From the NCBI RefSeq assembly GCF_023008545.1, contig NZ_CP095397.1, positions 620,001-684,000 of the forward strand: a stretch of DNA of 64,000 nt, given 5' to 3'. The DNA is from Natribaculum luteum. Lineage in GTDB: Archaea; Halobacteriota; Halobacteria; Halobacteriales; Natrialbaceae. This document shows positions 16,858-26,202 of the stretch, one piece after another (positions within the stretch are counted from its first letter, which is position 1; the number at the start of each line of letters is the position of its first letter). A model generated the notes under the pieces. That model was not told the DNA's origin, ran no database searches, and saw nothing but the letters and a program-made list of their open reading frames with translations. The position numbers and the translations under genes were made by a program.

Positions 16858-17811
16858 GAGTTCTTTAATCTCGTGGCGGTCGAGACGCTTCCGCTCTTCG
16901 AATACCTCGACTTTGACTTTCTCAGTGAGTATGACGTGTTCGTCCCCGCTCGCCGGGGGCGAACACGAGACCATCATCCGCCACAACTGTTCAGAGGGTT
17001 TCTTCACTGCTACTACAAGGGGATCTACGGCCCTCGTCCTGTCACCCGAGAACTCCAGAATACGGCCGTCTGGCTCAGCTGCGGGTTCGATCGACCGCGT
17101 CTCTCGACGGCGGTCGATCGCTTCCTCACCGATCTCGGACTTATCGTTGACGACGTGTTCAGCCGCCTCGTCGAGTAGGCCGCGGGCAGCGGCCTGCTCG
17201 ACTCTACCCTCCGTATCGATTTAACCGATCTCGAAGCTCTCGCGTCGAACGATGACGCTTCGTGGAATTACGATCCAACAGCTGAAGAGTACTACTACGG
17301 GTTCGGCCTCGCGATCGTTTCGGCAGGGCCAAAGATTCCGATTGCAGCGGAGTTTACGCAGGCGAAACAGGCCTCGAAGGAGACAGCGATGTGCGTCACG
17401 CGTGACGCGCTCGCTGTTAGCCATCCGACCTGGATGCTTGGGGGCAGTGCTTACGACATCCTCGACTGGCACGACTACCTGCTGGAAGCAGGAGTCGTGC
17501 CGATCGCCGCGTATAACTCACGGAACACAACTGATCCACTCGATATCGAATACCGCGTCGAAGATTGAATCAGCAAATTTACCGAGGATGTGACGCTCAA
17601 ACATTCGATCATTGATGAGACGTACAAGCGTCGAACACAAGTTGAGCGGACGTTTGGGGCGTGTTTAGACGGAGGCCTCGAGACGCTACGCTCCCGAGGC
17701 CACGTCCATGCGCGGGGAAAAGCGTATCTTGGACTGTGTCTCCGAATGATCGTCGCCATCACGAACTACGAACAGAGTGAAAATCCGGGTCGAACCAAGC
17801 TCGTGGCATGA
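16858..17811 (+). pseudogene. DDE transposase gene with two nonsense codons, 5' end lost
   Basis: One continuous frame from the IS66 end to a stop at 17811 encodes a haloarchaeal DDE transposase (LPLFEYLDFDFLSEYDVF, PVTRELQNTAVWLSCGFDRP, WMLGGSAYDILDWHDYLL, RTQVERTFGACLDGGLETL). It is interrupted by TAG at 17176 and TGA at 17566, and the first residues are missing at the IS66 junction. The family is close to haloarchaeal IS4/IS5-like elements; I do not assign a named IS. Confidence 0.8.
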
Positions 17812-18104
17812 GATGAATTGTAGGACACCCTCAATCGTAGCCTTTGTCCACAGCAAGGCTGCGCAACGAACACTTGTGCTCGTGTGTAGATGCAGCCTCG
17901 GGCACGTTTGCGCCCGAGACCGCTGTCCTTGCAAGTATCGTTGGCTTGCTCGACTCCTGTACGGCGATCGTATGTCACGTCTAAGATGGATTGCTTGAGC
18001 TGTACGTCCTCTCCATGTTCCTCAACACGGTCTTCGACCCTGTACTCGATGTCTTTCGGGTCGTTAGTGTTGCTCGGATTGTGTGTGATAGCTGTCACTA
18101 ACCT
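17812..18104 (-). pseudogene. C-terminal remnant of a second transposase of the same type, inverted
   Basis: The minus strand encodes NTNDPKDIEYRVEDRVEEHG and RTGVEQANDTCKDSGLGR, which match the C-terminal part of the transposase just to the left but in opposite orientation. Reading is degraded toward 17812. It has no start and no catalytic N-terminal half. Confidence 0.7.
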
Positions 18105-18114
18105 GCTGTGATGA

Positions 18115-18497
18115 TCAAGATAACTTTTGAAAGTCAAGAAAGTCCTTTGCCCACTTCTTGGCGAAGCTGACTCGTTGTATCACTTGTTTGTATATGTCTT
18201 GACAGATTCGTGGAACTCGTCTTCGTCCTGGACGATGATCGGTGACATCGTCTACATCAGGTGTTTCCAGACCTGTTCGATCGGGTTGAGCTGCGGTGAC
18301 TCAGATAGAAGGAACACGAGATCAATGCCAAGTTGATGGGCGCGTCTGCGCGTGTATTCACAAACATGTGATCCGTGCTTGTCCAAGACAAGCAGAATCC
18401 GCTTGCCGGGATTCTGCTCGCGGATCTTTTCTAACACGCCGCAAATCCGTTCTTTCGTCTCATCCTCAGTCCATTTCACCAGACTGTTACTATTCAT
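18115..18497 (-). pseudogene. IS630-type transposase C-terminal remnant
   Basis: The minus strand reads LLVLDKHGSHVCEYTRRRA and FLLSESPQLNPIEQVWKHLM, the last two catalytic blocks of an IS630 DDE domain. In-frame stops follow, and a frameshift is needed to reach the proper end (SFAKKWAKDFLDFQKLS, stop at 18115-18117). The 5' part is missing, replaced by another IS630 relic. Confidence 0.75.
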
Positions 18498-18498
18498 A

Positions 18499-18615
18499 GT
18501 GATTAGGATGGATCATTACCAGTAAGATACGGCCAGATGGATCGTCCCCGCACACGCACGAGACCGAACTGTCTCCGACAGTTTTGGTCTCGCGCTCACC
18601 ACTCACGTGTTCCTA
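18499..18615. mobile_element. Internally deleted relic of an IS630-type element
   Basis: From 18499 the sequence follows the left end of the IS630 element at 50994 (GTGATTAG, then GTAAGATACGGCCA) and then jumps to sequence matching 51187-51270 with the same hairpin around CGAGACCGAACTGTC. About 170 bp in between and the rest of the element are deleted. Confidence 0.65.
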
Positions 18616-18702
18616 TAGTAACCGTTAGAATTATTTACTCGTAAAGTGTTGCGACAGACAGTGGATCACCTCGACGAGATCTCGGTCGAAGAGTTGTAAG
18701 AT

Positions 18703-19813
18703 GCAGTGTTGAACGCAAGACAGCGCCGTCATAGAAATTTTGACATTCGCTTTTCCACCGGTAGCTACGCTCTATCGGTAGGTTCTGAGATCGGACGATT
18801 CGATTTCAGCCGACTTGTGCAGTGATCAAAACATCAGTTTCACAAGATGCTGCACGAAGTGTGAGATGGACGATGGCGATGCCTCTCTCGAATACGTCCG
18901 GAGAAGAGGAGCAGGCGGCGAGCCTTAACTCGCCGCCTGCGCGAGGTTATGGACGATGCACTTCCGTGTGAGCTCCCGGAACTGGCCATGCCAGCTCCGG
19001 GAGCGGAGCTCGTCGCCGTCGTCCTTCAGCATCGCAAATACGGTCTCACTCATTGACCGTTGATTGTAGACTTCGTCGTCAATTCTGGCGTTGTGAGCCT
19101 TCTTGAGTGCGTTTTGCTCACAGTGTTTGATCACTGGTCGCGTTGACGCTTCACGGCAGGCCTCCCGGAGATTGCTCCATGAGTACATCTTGTCAGCCAG
19201 AAGTGCCTGCAGGTCTTCGGCGTTGCGCCGAAAGACCTGCAGCCCAATGTGACCGTCATAGGCTTTCTTTGTGGTGAAATGAGCGTCCATGATAGCAAGT
19301 GACTCCGTATCGACGAGCAGCGTTGTCTTCATCGCATTGAACGAGTAGCCGACACGATTTCGGTAGTGCGAACTAGCCTGATCTCGCTGGAAGCCGCTGG
19401 CATCGATCGAGGCAGTTCCTGAGAGCCCCGCCTGCTCCGCTGACCGGCGGAGCAGGCGGCGCAACTCTTTCATCGGGAATTCTCCGTCCCACACGCTGAA
19501 AGACGTGTAATCAGGTGATTTCTCAAGGCCGAACACAGCAAGGATTCCCGGCATCTCGTTCAGATAGTCCTCGAACTGCCGGAGCGGCTTGTTGACTTCC
19601 TCTTTGAGCAAGAGCAACGCGATCTTCGTGGACTTGGCGTACCCGTCCGCGCCGTCCGGCGCGGCGGGTACGTCTGGTTCTTCTACGTGGGTCGTGGCGA
19701 ACTCGTGAAACGTCTGTTCGAGGTTCCTGAGACGTCCCATATCGCCAGACGGCGTCCAAATCCCCTGAAATCAGCGATACAATCCGCAGAGGGCGTCGGC
19801 GTTCAACAGAGCA
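18703..19813 (-). mobile_element. IS5-type (ISH1-like) insertion sequence
   Basis: 1111 bp flanked by a perfect 9-bp direct repeat TTGTAAGAT (18694-18702 and 19814-19822). The inverted ends share TGTTGAACGC. One intact transposase gene is inside. It has inserted into an IS630-type element. Confidence 0.88.
18925..19740 (-). CDS. IS5-family transposase (ISH1-like)
   Basis: 271 residues. The DDE domain starts near GTASIDASGFQRDQASSHYR, continues through IMDAHFTTKKAYDGH and ALLADKMYSWSNLREACRE, and ends RSMSETVFAMLKDDGDELRS with the likely catalytic glutamate. Length fits ISH1-type transposases. It appears intact. The gene contains five hairpins: 18911-18940, 18972-19004, 19207-19242, 19428-19459 (perfect 13-bp stem) and 19639-19671; the first spans its stop codon. 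Confidence 0.9.
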   Translation of the reverse strand: MGRLRNLEQTFHEFATTHVEEPDVPAAPDGADGYAKSTKIALLLLKEEVNKPLRQFEDYLNEMPGILAVFGLEKSPDYTSFSVWDGEFPMKELRRLLRRSAEQAGLSGTASIDASGFQRDQASSHYRNRVGYSFNAMKTTLLVDTESLAIMDAHFTTKKAYDGHIGLQVFRRNAEDLQALLADKMYSWSNLREACREASTRPVIKHCEQNALKKAHNARIDDEVYNQRSMSETVFAMLKDDGDELRSRSWHGQFRELTRKCIVHNLAQAAS

Positions 19814-20795
19814 TTGTAAGATACTCTCGACAACGTGGACGGAAAAAAGCCGACACAACGGCTCTTAGCCGCAATAGCGTACAAAAACGGCGTCACACAG
19901 ACTGAACTCGCCGAGTGGGACGGCGTGCAGCGACAGACGATCTATAGCTGGCTCAAGCGACTTGAAACTGATGAGTCGCTTGAGCAGACTGTTACTGATG
20001 TTCATCAATCTGGGAGAAAGAGGAAGTTCTCGGAAACTGAGCAAGAGCAGTTTGAAGCAACTGTCTATCAAAAACCACGCCGTACAGCCGCCGAATCCGA
20101 TGCTGACGAGCAAGAATCGTTCCGCGAAGAGTGTAAAAAAGCGGCGGGAGATGGACGCCACAGTAGTCTGTATCGATCAAACCAAGAAATTCGTGCAAGT
20201 CAAGCCGCGTGCCGCGTGGTTTCCCCGCGGCACGCGGCCGTCTGCCGAATTATCCGGCCAACGCGACTGGACGTGTCTTCTGGGCGCAATCACTGAAGAC
20301 GGTGATCGCTTTTTCGCTCAATTCAAAGAGTACGTAACTGCCGAACACGCCAAACATTTCATTCTTTCATTATGTAAGAGGTTCGGAATGATTTGCTCAT
20401 CGTACTGGATGGAGCGCCGTATTTCCAGGCGTCGGCCGTCACGGACCTGGCGGCCCGTGACGACCTCGCCTTCGTCACGTTACCGGCATACTCGCCAGAG
20501 TTAAATCCTGTCGAGGAGTGCTGGAGACAACTCCAAGCTGCTCTCAGCAACCGCTTCTTTGAGTCACTCGACGATCTTACAACGGCGCTTGATACAGTTC
20601 TTGACCAGATCACTATACCAAAAGCGAGTAATTGTTTCTAATTTCTACTATGGAACCCGACGCAATATGGTGATTTACCAGAGTCAGTGAGGGGAATCTT
20701 TTCGGGAGAGTGTTTCGCCGGTAGTATTGCGGCTAACAGTCCATGCAAGAACGGTCCCAAAGTTTTCAAGTATGCAGCATTAGTTGAGAAAATTA

Positions 20796-21569
20796 ATGGT
20801 CGAGAGCTTCGTCATTTCACTCAGTAGTCTCGTGTTCGTCGTGGTGGGGCTCATCACGGTGAACAAGGGTCGCGCGGAACGTGCAAAGAGCACTCGGATG
20901 GAGGAGACCGAGACGACGGCAATTCGCGATCTGGAACCAGGGCCGGTCGAGGTCAAGGGGACTGTACGCGGGACCGACGACGCGACCTTCCAGCAGTCGC
21001 CCATCGACGGGACGGAGGAATTAGCCGTCCACGTCGAGGTCAAGGAATTGCACTCGGACGGCAATGGTCCGGGCAACTGGCAGACCATCTTCGAGGACCA
21101 GACGGCCGAGCCCATGTTCATCGACGACGGCACCAGCGAGGTACTGGTCGACCTCCCGGAAGACGGCGGGTTGAACCTCGAGCAGACAGAATGGAAAGTC
21201 GAAGCCGGCGACGACCCACCAGAAAAGATCCGCACGTACGTCGGGAACGAGCCCGCACTCGACCTCCCGGATGGCATCGACATCGGCCCATTGAGCACCG
21301 GTGAGCGCCGGCGCTACCTCGAGGGCACACTCGAGCCGGGCGAGGACGTCTATCTCCTCGGGACCGCCAGGGAGACCGAGGCGGGCTGGGATAATCACAA
21401 GTACGTAATTGACGAGCCGACGCCCGACGGTGACTTCATCCTCTCGGATAAGTCGGAGGCCACGCTGATAGAGGAGGAACGGAGTAGTGGCCTCGTCCTC
21501 CTAGCCGCTGGCATACTCATGACCGTGATTGGACTGACTGGGGTCGTTTCTCCGTTCCTATCGATATAA
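20796..21569 (+). CDS. GIDE-domain membrane protein
   Basis: 257 residues with an N-terminal membrane segment (ISLSSLVFVVVGLITV), a soluble middle part with GPVEVKGTVRGT, FEDQTAEPMFIDDGTSEVLV and GTLEPGEDVYLLGTAR, and a C-terminal membrane segment (SGLVLLAAGILMTVIGLTG). This order matches the GIDE/MULAN membrane domain found, without the RING finger, in many haloarchaea. ATG at 20796 is preferred to TTG at 20784. It stands just right of the IS630 element and keeps core-like codon use. Confidence 0.75.
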   Translation: MVESFVISLSSLVFVVVGLITVNKGRAERAKSTRMEETETTAIRDLEPGPVEVKGTVRGTDDATFQQSPIDGTEELAVHVEVKELHSDGNGPGNWQTIFEDQTAEPMFIDDGTSEVLVDLPEDGGLNLEQTEWKVEAGDDPPEKIRTYVGNEPALDLPDGIDIGPLSTGERRRYLEGTLEPGEDVYLLGTARETEAGWDNHKYVIDEPTPDGDFILSDKSEATLIEEERSSGLVLLAAGILMTVIGLTGVVSPFLSI

Positions 21570-21829
21570 CAGGCTCTGTTAAAATCCTCTTCTTTGATAC
21601 CTAATAGAATGAAATTTCAACTCACTCTACGTGCCTATCGGTCACGATGGGCGAAGTCGAGGATGGCGATCATCTGACTCCAATTTTCCTATAGCATCTG
21701 TACAGATACACTACACCGAAGGGGATCGTAATCAATTAACCGGCTGAAAACACGTACAAGCCCAAGTGTAGTATAAGCGTGTCATAGAATCGGTGACAGG
21801 GCTATGAGACTCGTGGTTCCGAACCACTC
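21570..21829. other. Intergenic stretch, nothing recognised
   Basis: These 260 bases between convergent genes are A/T-rich. The start GGCTCTGTTAAAATCC resembles the ends of some IS elements, but no partner end or transposase piece was found. No open frame is convincing. Confidence 0.4.
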
Positions 21830-22264
21830 TCAGAGGTCCTCTGAAAAGACTCTCACCTCGCCCTCGTTGGTAATCCCGATATCAATCGACGCCATCAGTT
21901 CGTTCTGTTTCGTACACTCTTCAAGCACCCCGTAGAGGTGTGTATAGAGCTCCGGGCGACAGTACGCAATCTTAATGCCAGCCTCGTCTCCGTGTGAGTA
22001 CACACTGGCGACCAGATCGTCAAAACTCGTTCCTGGAGAAACAGAAAACTGAACCGGCGACCGAATCGTCCGGACGAGTTCTAATGTCCGACGAGCTTTC
22101 TCAACGTTCTGTTTAGCCGCGCGTTCGATAGCGCTCACGTTCGAGCCAGTCGTGTCGAATTCCTCGGCTACTTCCTGTTGTGTAAATCCTCGCTCTCGGA
22201 GCTCGAGCACCTCTATTTGGCGGTCAGTCAGGATCGTCGAGTCTGCAGAGATCATATTGGTCAA
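21830..22264 (-). CDS. Tfx-family transcriptional regulator
   Basis: 144 residues. The N-terminal HTH LTDRQIEVLELRERGFTQQE then VAEEFDTTGSNVSAIERAA is the Tfx signature. Tfx was first described in methanogens as a regulator of a molybdenum formylmethanofuran dehydrogenase operon. Here the gene diverges from a molybdate/tungstate transporter with only 50 bp between starts, so regulation of that transporter is very likely. The C-terminal half may sense ligand (KIAYCRPELYTHLYGVLEEC). Confidence 0.88.
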   Translation of the reverse strand: MTNMISADSTILTDRQIEVLELRERGFTQQEVAEEFDTTGSNVSAIERAAKQNVEKARRTLELVRTIRSPVQFSVSPGTSFDDLVASVYSHGDEAGIKIAYCRPELYTHLYGVLEECTKQNELMASIDIGITNEGEVRVFSEDL

Positions 22265-22314
22265 ACAGTAGTGTTTGAGATAAGCTTTTTTCCTAACTTC
22301 TTCTCTATTAGCAC
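22265..22314. promoter_or_regulatory. Divergent promoter region of tfx and the Mo/W transporter
   Basis: Fifty bases separate the two start codons. They are A/T-rich (AAGCTTTTTTCC, TTCTCTATTAG) and contain AGTAGTGTTTGAGATAAG near the tfx start. The Tfx operator is probably here, but no clear palindrome can be defined by eye. Confidence 0.4.
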
Positions 22315-23250
22315 GTGACGAATACGCGATCTAGTATCACCCGGAGGCAATTCCTCACTACAGTCGGTGCGACAACCGTCTTCGGGATTGCTGGCTGTAG
22401 CAGCAGTAACAGTACGGGTAAAATGGAGTTATTATCAGCGGGAAGTCTCTCGATAATTCTCGGGAACAAGGTAGGAGAGTCGTTTGAACAGGAAACGGGG
22501 ACAACGTTTCAGGGAGAATTCCATGGCTCGAATGCTGTCATGCGGTTCATCACGTCAGGGCAGAAGTCGCCAGACGTGGTCGCAAGTGCTGATGCCGGCC
22601 TACTCCGTGACGAACTCCAACCCGACTACACGACGTGGGATGTCGTCTTCGCCTCGAACTCCGTTGGTATAACGTACAACCCCGACACGCAGGTCGGACG
22701 GATGCTCGAAAACGGGACACCGTGGTACAGGGCATTACGTGAGGCGGATTCGGAGATAGCGATGAGCGACCCCGATCTCGATCCGCTCGGGTATCGGACG
22801 GTCCAGATGTTCAAGCTTGCCGAGGAGTACTATGATGTCGATGGTCTAGCACAGGACCTCATCAACCGACTCGAAATCGATCCACAGGAAGCACATCTGC
22901 TGGCAGGAATTGAGACGGGAGACCGGGCCGCTGCTGTCTGTTATAAGAATATGGCAGTCGACCACGGTCTCTCCTTTGTTTCGCTACCCGACGAACTCAA
23001 TTTCTCGAACCCAGAGTACGCAGATCATTACGCTCAAGCGACGTATACGACTGACGAGGGTACGACTATCGAAGGGACGCCGGTACTGTACAACGCGACC
23101 GTCCTCACCAGCGCTGACCATCCCGAGAACGGACGACGGTTCCTCAGCTACCTCCTGCAGAACCGGGATGTCCTCAGCGAGAACGGCCTCATAGTCGATG
23201 ATAGATTCCCCAGAACGAATGGAGATGTTCCGGAGGAAGTCCTTCCATGA
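22315..23250 (+). CDS. wtpA: molybdate/tungstate ABC transporter substrate-binding lipoprotein
   Basis: 311 residues from a GTG start. The Tat-type lipoprotein signal ITRRQFLTTVGATTVFGIAG followed by C targets it to the outer face of the membrane. The mature part starts with MELLSAGSLSIILG and continues FEQETGTTFQGEFHGSNAVMR, characteristic of the WtpA/ModA extracellular binding proteins. Its stop overlaps the permease start. It collects oxyanions of molybdenum or tungsten for the transporter. Which metal is preferred cannot be read from sequence. Confidence 0.88.
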   Translation: MTNTRSSITRRQFLTTVGATTVFGIAGCSSSNSTGKMELLSAGSLSIILGNKVGESFEQETGTTFQGEFHGSNAVMRFITSGQKSPDVVASADAGLLRDELQPDYTTWDVVFASNSVGITYNPDTQVGRMLENGTPWYRALREADSEIAMSDPDLDPLGYRTVQMFKLAEEYYDVDGLAQDLINRLEIDPQEAHLLAGIETGDRAAAVCYKNMAVDHGLSFVSLPDELNFSNPEYADHYAQATYTTDEGTTIEGTPVLYNATVLTSADHPENGRRFLSYLLQNRDVLSENGLIVDDRFPRTNGDVPEEVLP

Positions 23251-24074
23251 CTCGGATGCACGAAACCAAAAGTAACCGAACAGGATTCAACTCAGTCTTC
23301 GGTGGTGACTACACTGTCTTTGGTCTTCTCGGGGCTATTCTGGCCGTCTATCTGCTCTACCCGTTTGTGACCTTTTTCGCGGGCGCTCAGGGGAACGGAA
23401 TCTCTGTTGCTGACTTCACACGTCCAGAGATCATTTCGGCAGCTAGATATTCGCTCACGACAGCCCCTATCTCGACAGCTGTAGCCACAGCCTTCGGCGT
23501 ACCTCTGGCCTACTTTCTCTCGCGATCGGAGTTCAGGGGCAAACTCCTCGTTGACTCTCTGGTCATACTTCCGCTCGTGCTTCCGCCAGTCGTTGGCGGT
23601 GTGATGCTCCTCACGGGCTTCGGTAGCTTCACACCTGTTGGGCAGGTTGCCAACTCGCTGGGACTGACGCTCACCGATTCGTACATTGGTATCATCTTTG
23701 CACAGACCTTCGTGGCATCTCCGTTCGTCGTCATCACGTCACGTGCGGGTTTCGACTCCGTCGAGGAGTACGAGAGAGCGTCGAGAAGCTTGGGAAAGGG
23801 ACCTGTTGAAACGTTCTTCCGGGTCTCGTTGCCGCTCACCAGCGGACACATACTCGCGGGAGTCGCCCTCACGTTCGCGCGTTCGATCGGCGAGTTTGGT
23901 GCCACGATGATGACAGCGTACAATCCCCATACAATGCCGACGCAGATATGGGTGACCTTCATATCGAGAGGGGTCTACGCCACTCTCCCGATTGTCGCAG
24001 TGCTGGTGACTTTCGGATTGGCCGTAGTCGTCGGAATCCGCTATTCCGGAAAGAGCATAGGTGTCAAAGAATGA
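23247..24074 (+). CDS. wtpB: molybdate/tungstate ABC transporter permease
   Basis: 275 residues with about six membrane segments. The EAA-type coupling loop is EYERASRSLGKGPVETFFRV, followed by SLPLTSGHILAGVALTFARSI and GEFGATMM, typical of ModB/WtpB. ATGA overlaps link it to both neighbours, so wtpABC is one operon. Confidence 0.9.
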   Translation: MTRMHETKSNRTGFNSVFGGDYTVFGLLGAILAVYLLYPFVTFFAGAQGNGISVADFTRPEIISAARYSLTTAPISTAVATAFGVPLAYFLSRSEFRGKLLVDSLVILPLVLPPVVGGVMLLTGFGSFTPVGQVANSLGLTLTDSYIGIIFAQTFVASPFVVITSRAGFDSVEEYERASRSLGKGPVETFFRVSLPLTSGHILAGVALTFARSIGEFGATMMTAYNPHTMPTQIWVTFISRGVYATLPIVAVLVTFGLAVVVGIRYSGKSIGVKE

Positions 24075-25153
24075 TCCGTCTCGACGGGGTCACGAAGACC
24101 TACGGCGGCTTTGGGCTTGATGTTGACGTCGAACTCGGAAACGAGATTACTGCGGTCATTGGACCTAGCGGGAGCGGGAAGTCGACACTCCTCGAGATCA
24201 TCTCCGGCTTCGAGACTCCCGACTCGGGCTCCGTTTTTCTCAATGATCAACCGCTCGATGGTGTCTCCCCCGAGCGGAGAAATATCGGGATGGTCTTTCA
24301 GCGACCGACGCTCTTTCCTCACCTCTCTGTGCGTGAGAACATCGAGTACGGGGCTGCGATCACCGACGACGAGATACGCGACCTGTGTAAGCTGCTGGAA
24401 ATCGACGGATTGCTCGAAGCTGACAGATCGCCGGAGACGCTCTCGGGGGGCGAAAAACGCCGCGTCTCGGTGGCCAGAGCGATCGTTACAGAACCCGACG
24501 CATTACTCCTTGACGAGCCCACGACGGGACTCGACGAACCCATCCGCCGGCGTCTCAAGTACGAACTCCGGCGCGTACTCGCCGACCTCGACATTCCCTG
24601 CATCTATGTCACACACGACCAGAACGAGGCGTCAGTCGTCGCCGACTCGGTCGTCGTGATGCGGGATGGCACTGTACTCCAGCAAGGTAGTTATGAGGAG
24701 ATGCTTGAATCGCCACGGAACGAGTTCGTCGCCGACTTCGTGGGCATCGAGAATCTCATACGCGGTGAGATACGTGAGACTGAGTCCGGCCGAACAGTCG
24801 TGGATACCGGTGTCGCGTGGGTCGAGCCGGAACAAACGGTTCTCGATGACGGTAACGTATCGAAATCTGATGTCTGCATCGGTATTGTCCCCGAATCCGT
24901 GACGATCACAGAGAACACGAGAGGCGACGGCGGTCGTCGTACCCAGACCCAACCACACCGGTCTGATGGCACGTCTATCAACAGTATCGACTGCACCATA
25001 GAGAGGGTCATATCCGAGAGAGGATCGAAGACGATCTTCCTCGACTGCGGCCTCTCAGAGACGTTCAAAGCAGTCGTCAACTCCAGTGTCACTGTCAACG
25101 AAGGGGATGACGTTGCCGTCGAATTCGACGGTTCGGATGTTGTAGTCGTATGA
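24071..25153 (+). CDS. wtpC: molybdate/tungstate ABC transporter ATP-binding protein
   Basis: 360 residues. Walker A is GPSGSGKST near residue 33, the Q-loop MVFQRPTLFP, the signature LSGGEKRRVSVARA (E instead of the common Q), Walker B ALLLDEPTTGLDE and the H-loop VTHDQNEA. The last 100 residues form the regulatory TOBE-like domain, where bound oxyanion can inhibit transport in relatives. The ATG at 24071 overlaps the permease stop. Confidence 0.92.
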   Translation: MIRLDGVTKTYGGFGLDVDVELGNEITAVIGPSGSGKSTLLEIISGFETPDSGSVFLNDQPLDGVSPERRNIGMVFQRPTLFPHLSVRENIEYGAAITDDEIRDLCKLLEIDGLLEADRSPETLSGGEKRRVSVARAIVTEPDALLLDEPTTGLDEPIRRRLKYELRRVLADLDIPCIYVTHDQNEASVVADSVVVMRDGTVLQQGSYEEMLESPRNEFVADFVGIENLIRGEIRETESGRTVVDTGVAWVEPEQTVLDDGNVSKSDVCIGIVPESVTITENTRGDGGRRTQTQPHRSDGTSINSIDCTIERVISERGSKTIFLDCGLSETFKAVVNSSVTVNEGDDVAVEFDGSDVVVV

Positions 25154-25422
25154 ACTGTTGCGAGGTCGATACGAGTGACGCATACACATTCACAGAAGTA
25201 GAGATCAGTGAGTTGCGTTTTCATCTCGATGTTAACCGAGTAGGATGTTGAGCGAGTGTTCCGAGAGACGCTCTGAACTCCATAGGCAGTAAATATGGAT
25301 TGGTGATCATGTTCAATGCTCGAGCATTGGGAACTTCAGTCTCAACTTCTGGATCAAAGAGTTTCGTCATCACAAAAGAGCGGAGCCCTTTCGAACGACA
25401 ACGGTCACTGACCGTGAACAGC
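25154..25422. other. Intergenic stretch, nothing firm
   Basis: A weak minus-strand frame (25221-25463) carries sequence such as FVMTKLFDPEVETEVPNARA, which may be decayed coding DNA, but no family is recognised. Confidence 0.3.
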
Positions 25423-25990
25423 CTAGACCGTGGAGGTGGCGATGATTGCGCGAACACCAGCAAAAAAGGTGCTTAGGCCTGGCGATTCCCACCAACGGCA
25501 GAGTTCGAGGAAGTGGATCGTCGTCCATCCGGTCACGGCCAATGAGACACGGCCCTCGTGCCAGTACCGGGCAACCTTGTGAATGCACACCTGCTTGCCT
25601 TCCTCGATCCACAGAGCGTCTGATGACTTCCAGATCGTCACGCGTGTCTGGCCACTGCCATCCGCAATGACATCAACCTGCGCGATGCTCGCACGTGAGG
25701 GATCCCACAGAATTTCGACACGCCATTCGATGCTCACCTCTTCGATTCACCCTCTCGAGTTTTCCAATGGGGATGACGTGCCCGGATGCCGTCTGCAGTT
25801 CCTCGAGTACGTTGACGAGCGCACTTGTCAGGTCCAGGCCACCGACGACGGCTTCACTCAACCGTCGACTGATCGCTGCTCGAGACCAGCCATCCAACTG
25901 CTCTGCCAGTCGCATCGACTGCTTGTTCACAGTCGCCAACTGCTTCTGGGTAACGGTTTTAGGGATTGCACAGAGCTTGCCCATCACCAT
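25423..25990 (-). pseudogene. Frameshifted OB-fold (RPA-like) single-stranded DNA-binding protein
   Basis: Two overlapping minus-strand frames, 25990-25673 and 25737-25423, read as one protein if a frameshift near 25745 is corrected: TASGHVIPIGKLERV, then VSIEWRVEILWDPSRASI and SGQTRVTIWKSSDALWIEEG, VSLAVTGWTTIHF. The second part is an RPA-type OB fold as in haloarchaeal plasmid DNA-binding proteins. More decayed coding sequence continues beyond 26000. Assignment is by pattern only. Confidence 0.5.
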
Positions 25991-26154
25991 CCTGGCGACC
26001 GGAATTGCTCACGTCAGTTTCAGCCGTCGTGCTGCGCGTTCAGTTCTCCGAGGAACCTGCCTGCCGTCGTCCCGATACGAACGCCGTCGATATCGCACAT
26101 CTCGAGATCGTGCGTGGCAGTCCGAAAGGGGTATGGTCGACGAGGATGCGGTGG

Positions 26155-26202
26155 TTGACATCCTCCTCCGCGTGAACGCGGAGGAATCCCGAGGTTGGGA
26201 TA
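26155..26202 (-). mobile_element. Right end of the IS200/IS605-type tnpB element
   Basis: Beyond the tnpB stop lies the hairpin CCTCCGCG-TGAA-CGCGGAGG preceded by GACATCCT and followed by GGAATCC. This palindromic end is repeated in decayed form at several places in the window (34835, 49845, 50320, 53765, 53930, 60330). Confidence 0.65.

Larger units (their letters stand above)
18661..20641 (+). pseudogene. IS630-family transposase, broken by stop codon, IS insertion and frameshifts
   Basis: After removing the IS5-type element the frame begins DHLDEISVEEL, meets a TAA, then continues DTLDNVDGKKPTQRLLAAI with an HTH (TELAEWDGVQRQTIYSWLKR). The DDE part lies in another frame (VVCIDQTKKFVQVK, LLGAITEDGDRFFAQF), and a further shift near 20390 leads to LIVLDGAPYFQASAVTDL and SPELNPVEECWRQLQ. 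The first shift is at an A-run near 20134 and may once have been programmed. The TAA lies in the target duplication itself. Confidence 0.8.
18618..20648 (+). mobile_element. IS630-type element, split by an IS5-type element
   Basis: Left end GTAACCGTTAGAATTATTTA and right end (complement) GTAGAAATTAGAAACAATTA are similar inverted ends next to TA dinucleotides (18616-18617 and 20649-20650), as in IS630/Tc1 elements. An IS5-type element occupies 18703-19813. Removing it and one TTGTAAGAT copy rejoins the transposase gene. Confidence 0.8.

Noticed and set aside
20784-20795. TTG start for the GIDE-domain protein
   Set aside because: The ATG at 20796 gives a normal N-terminal membrane segment.
21570-21640. 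IS6-like terminal sequence GGCTCTGTTAAAATCC
   Set aside because: No second end, duplication or transposase fragment is present nearby.
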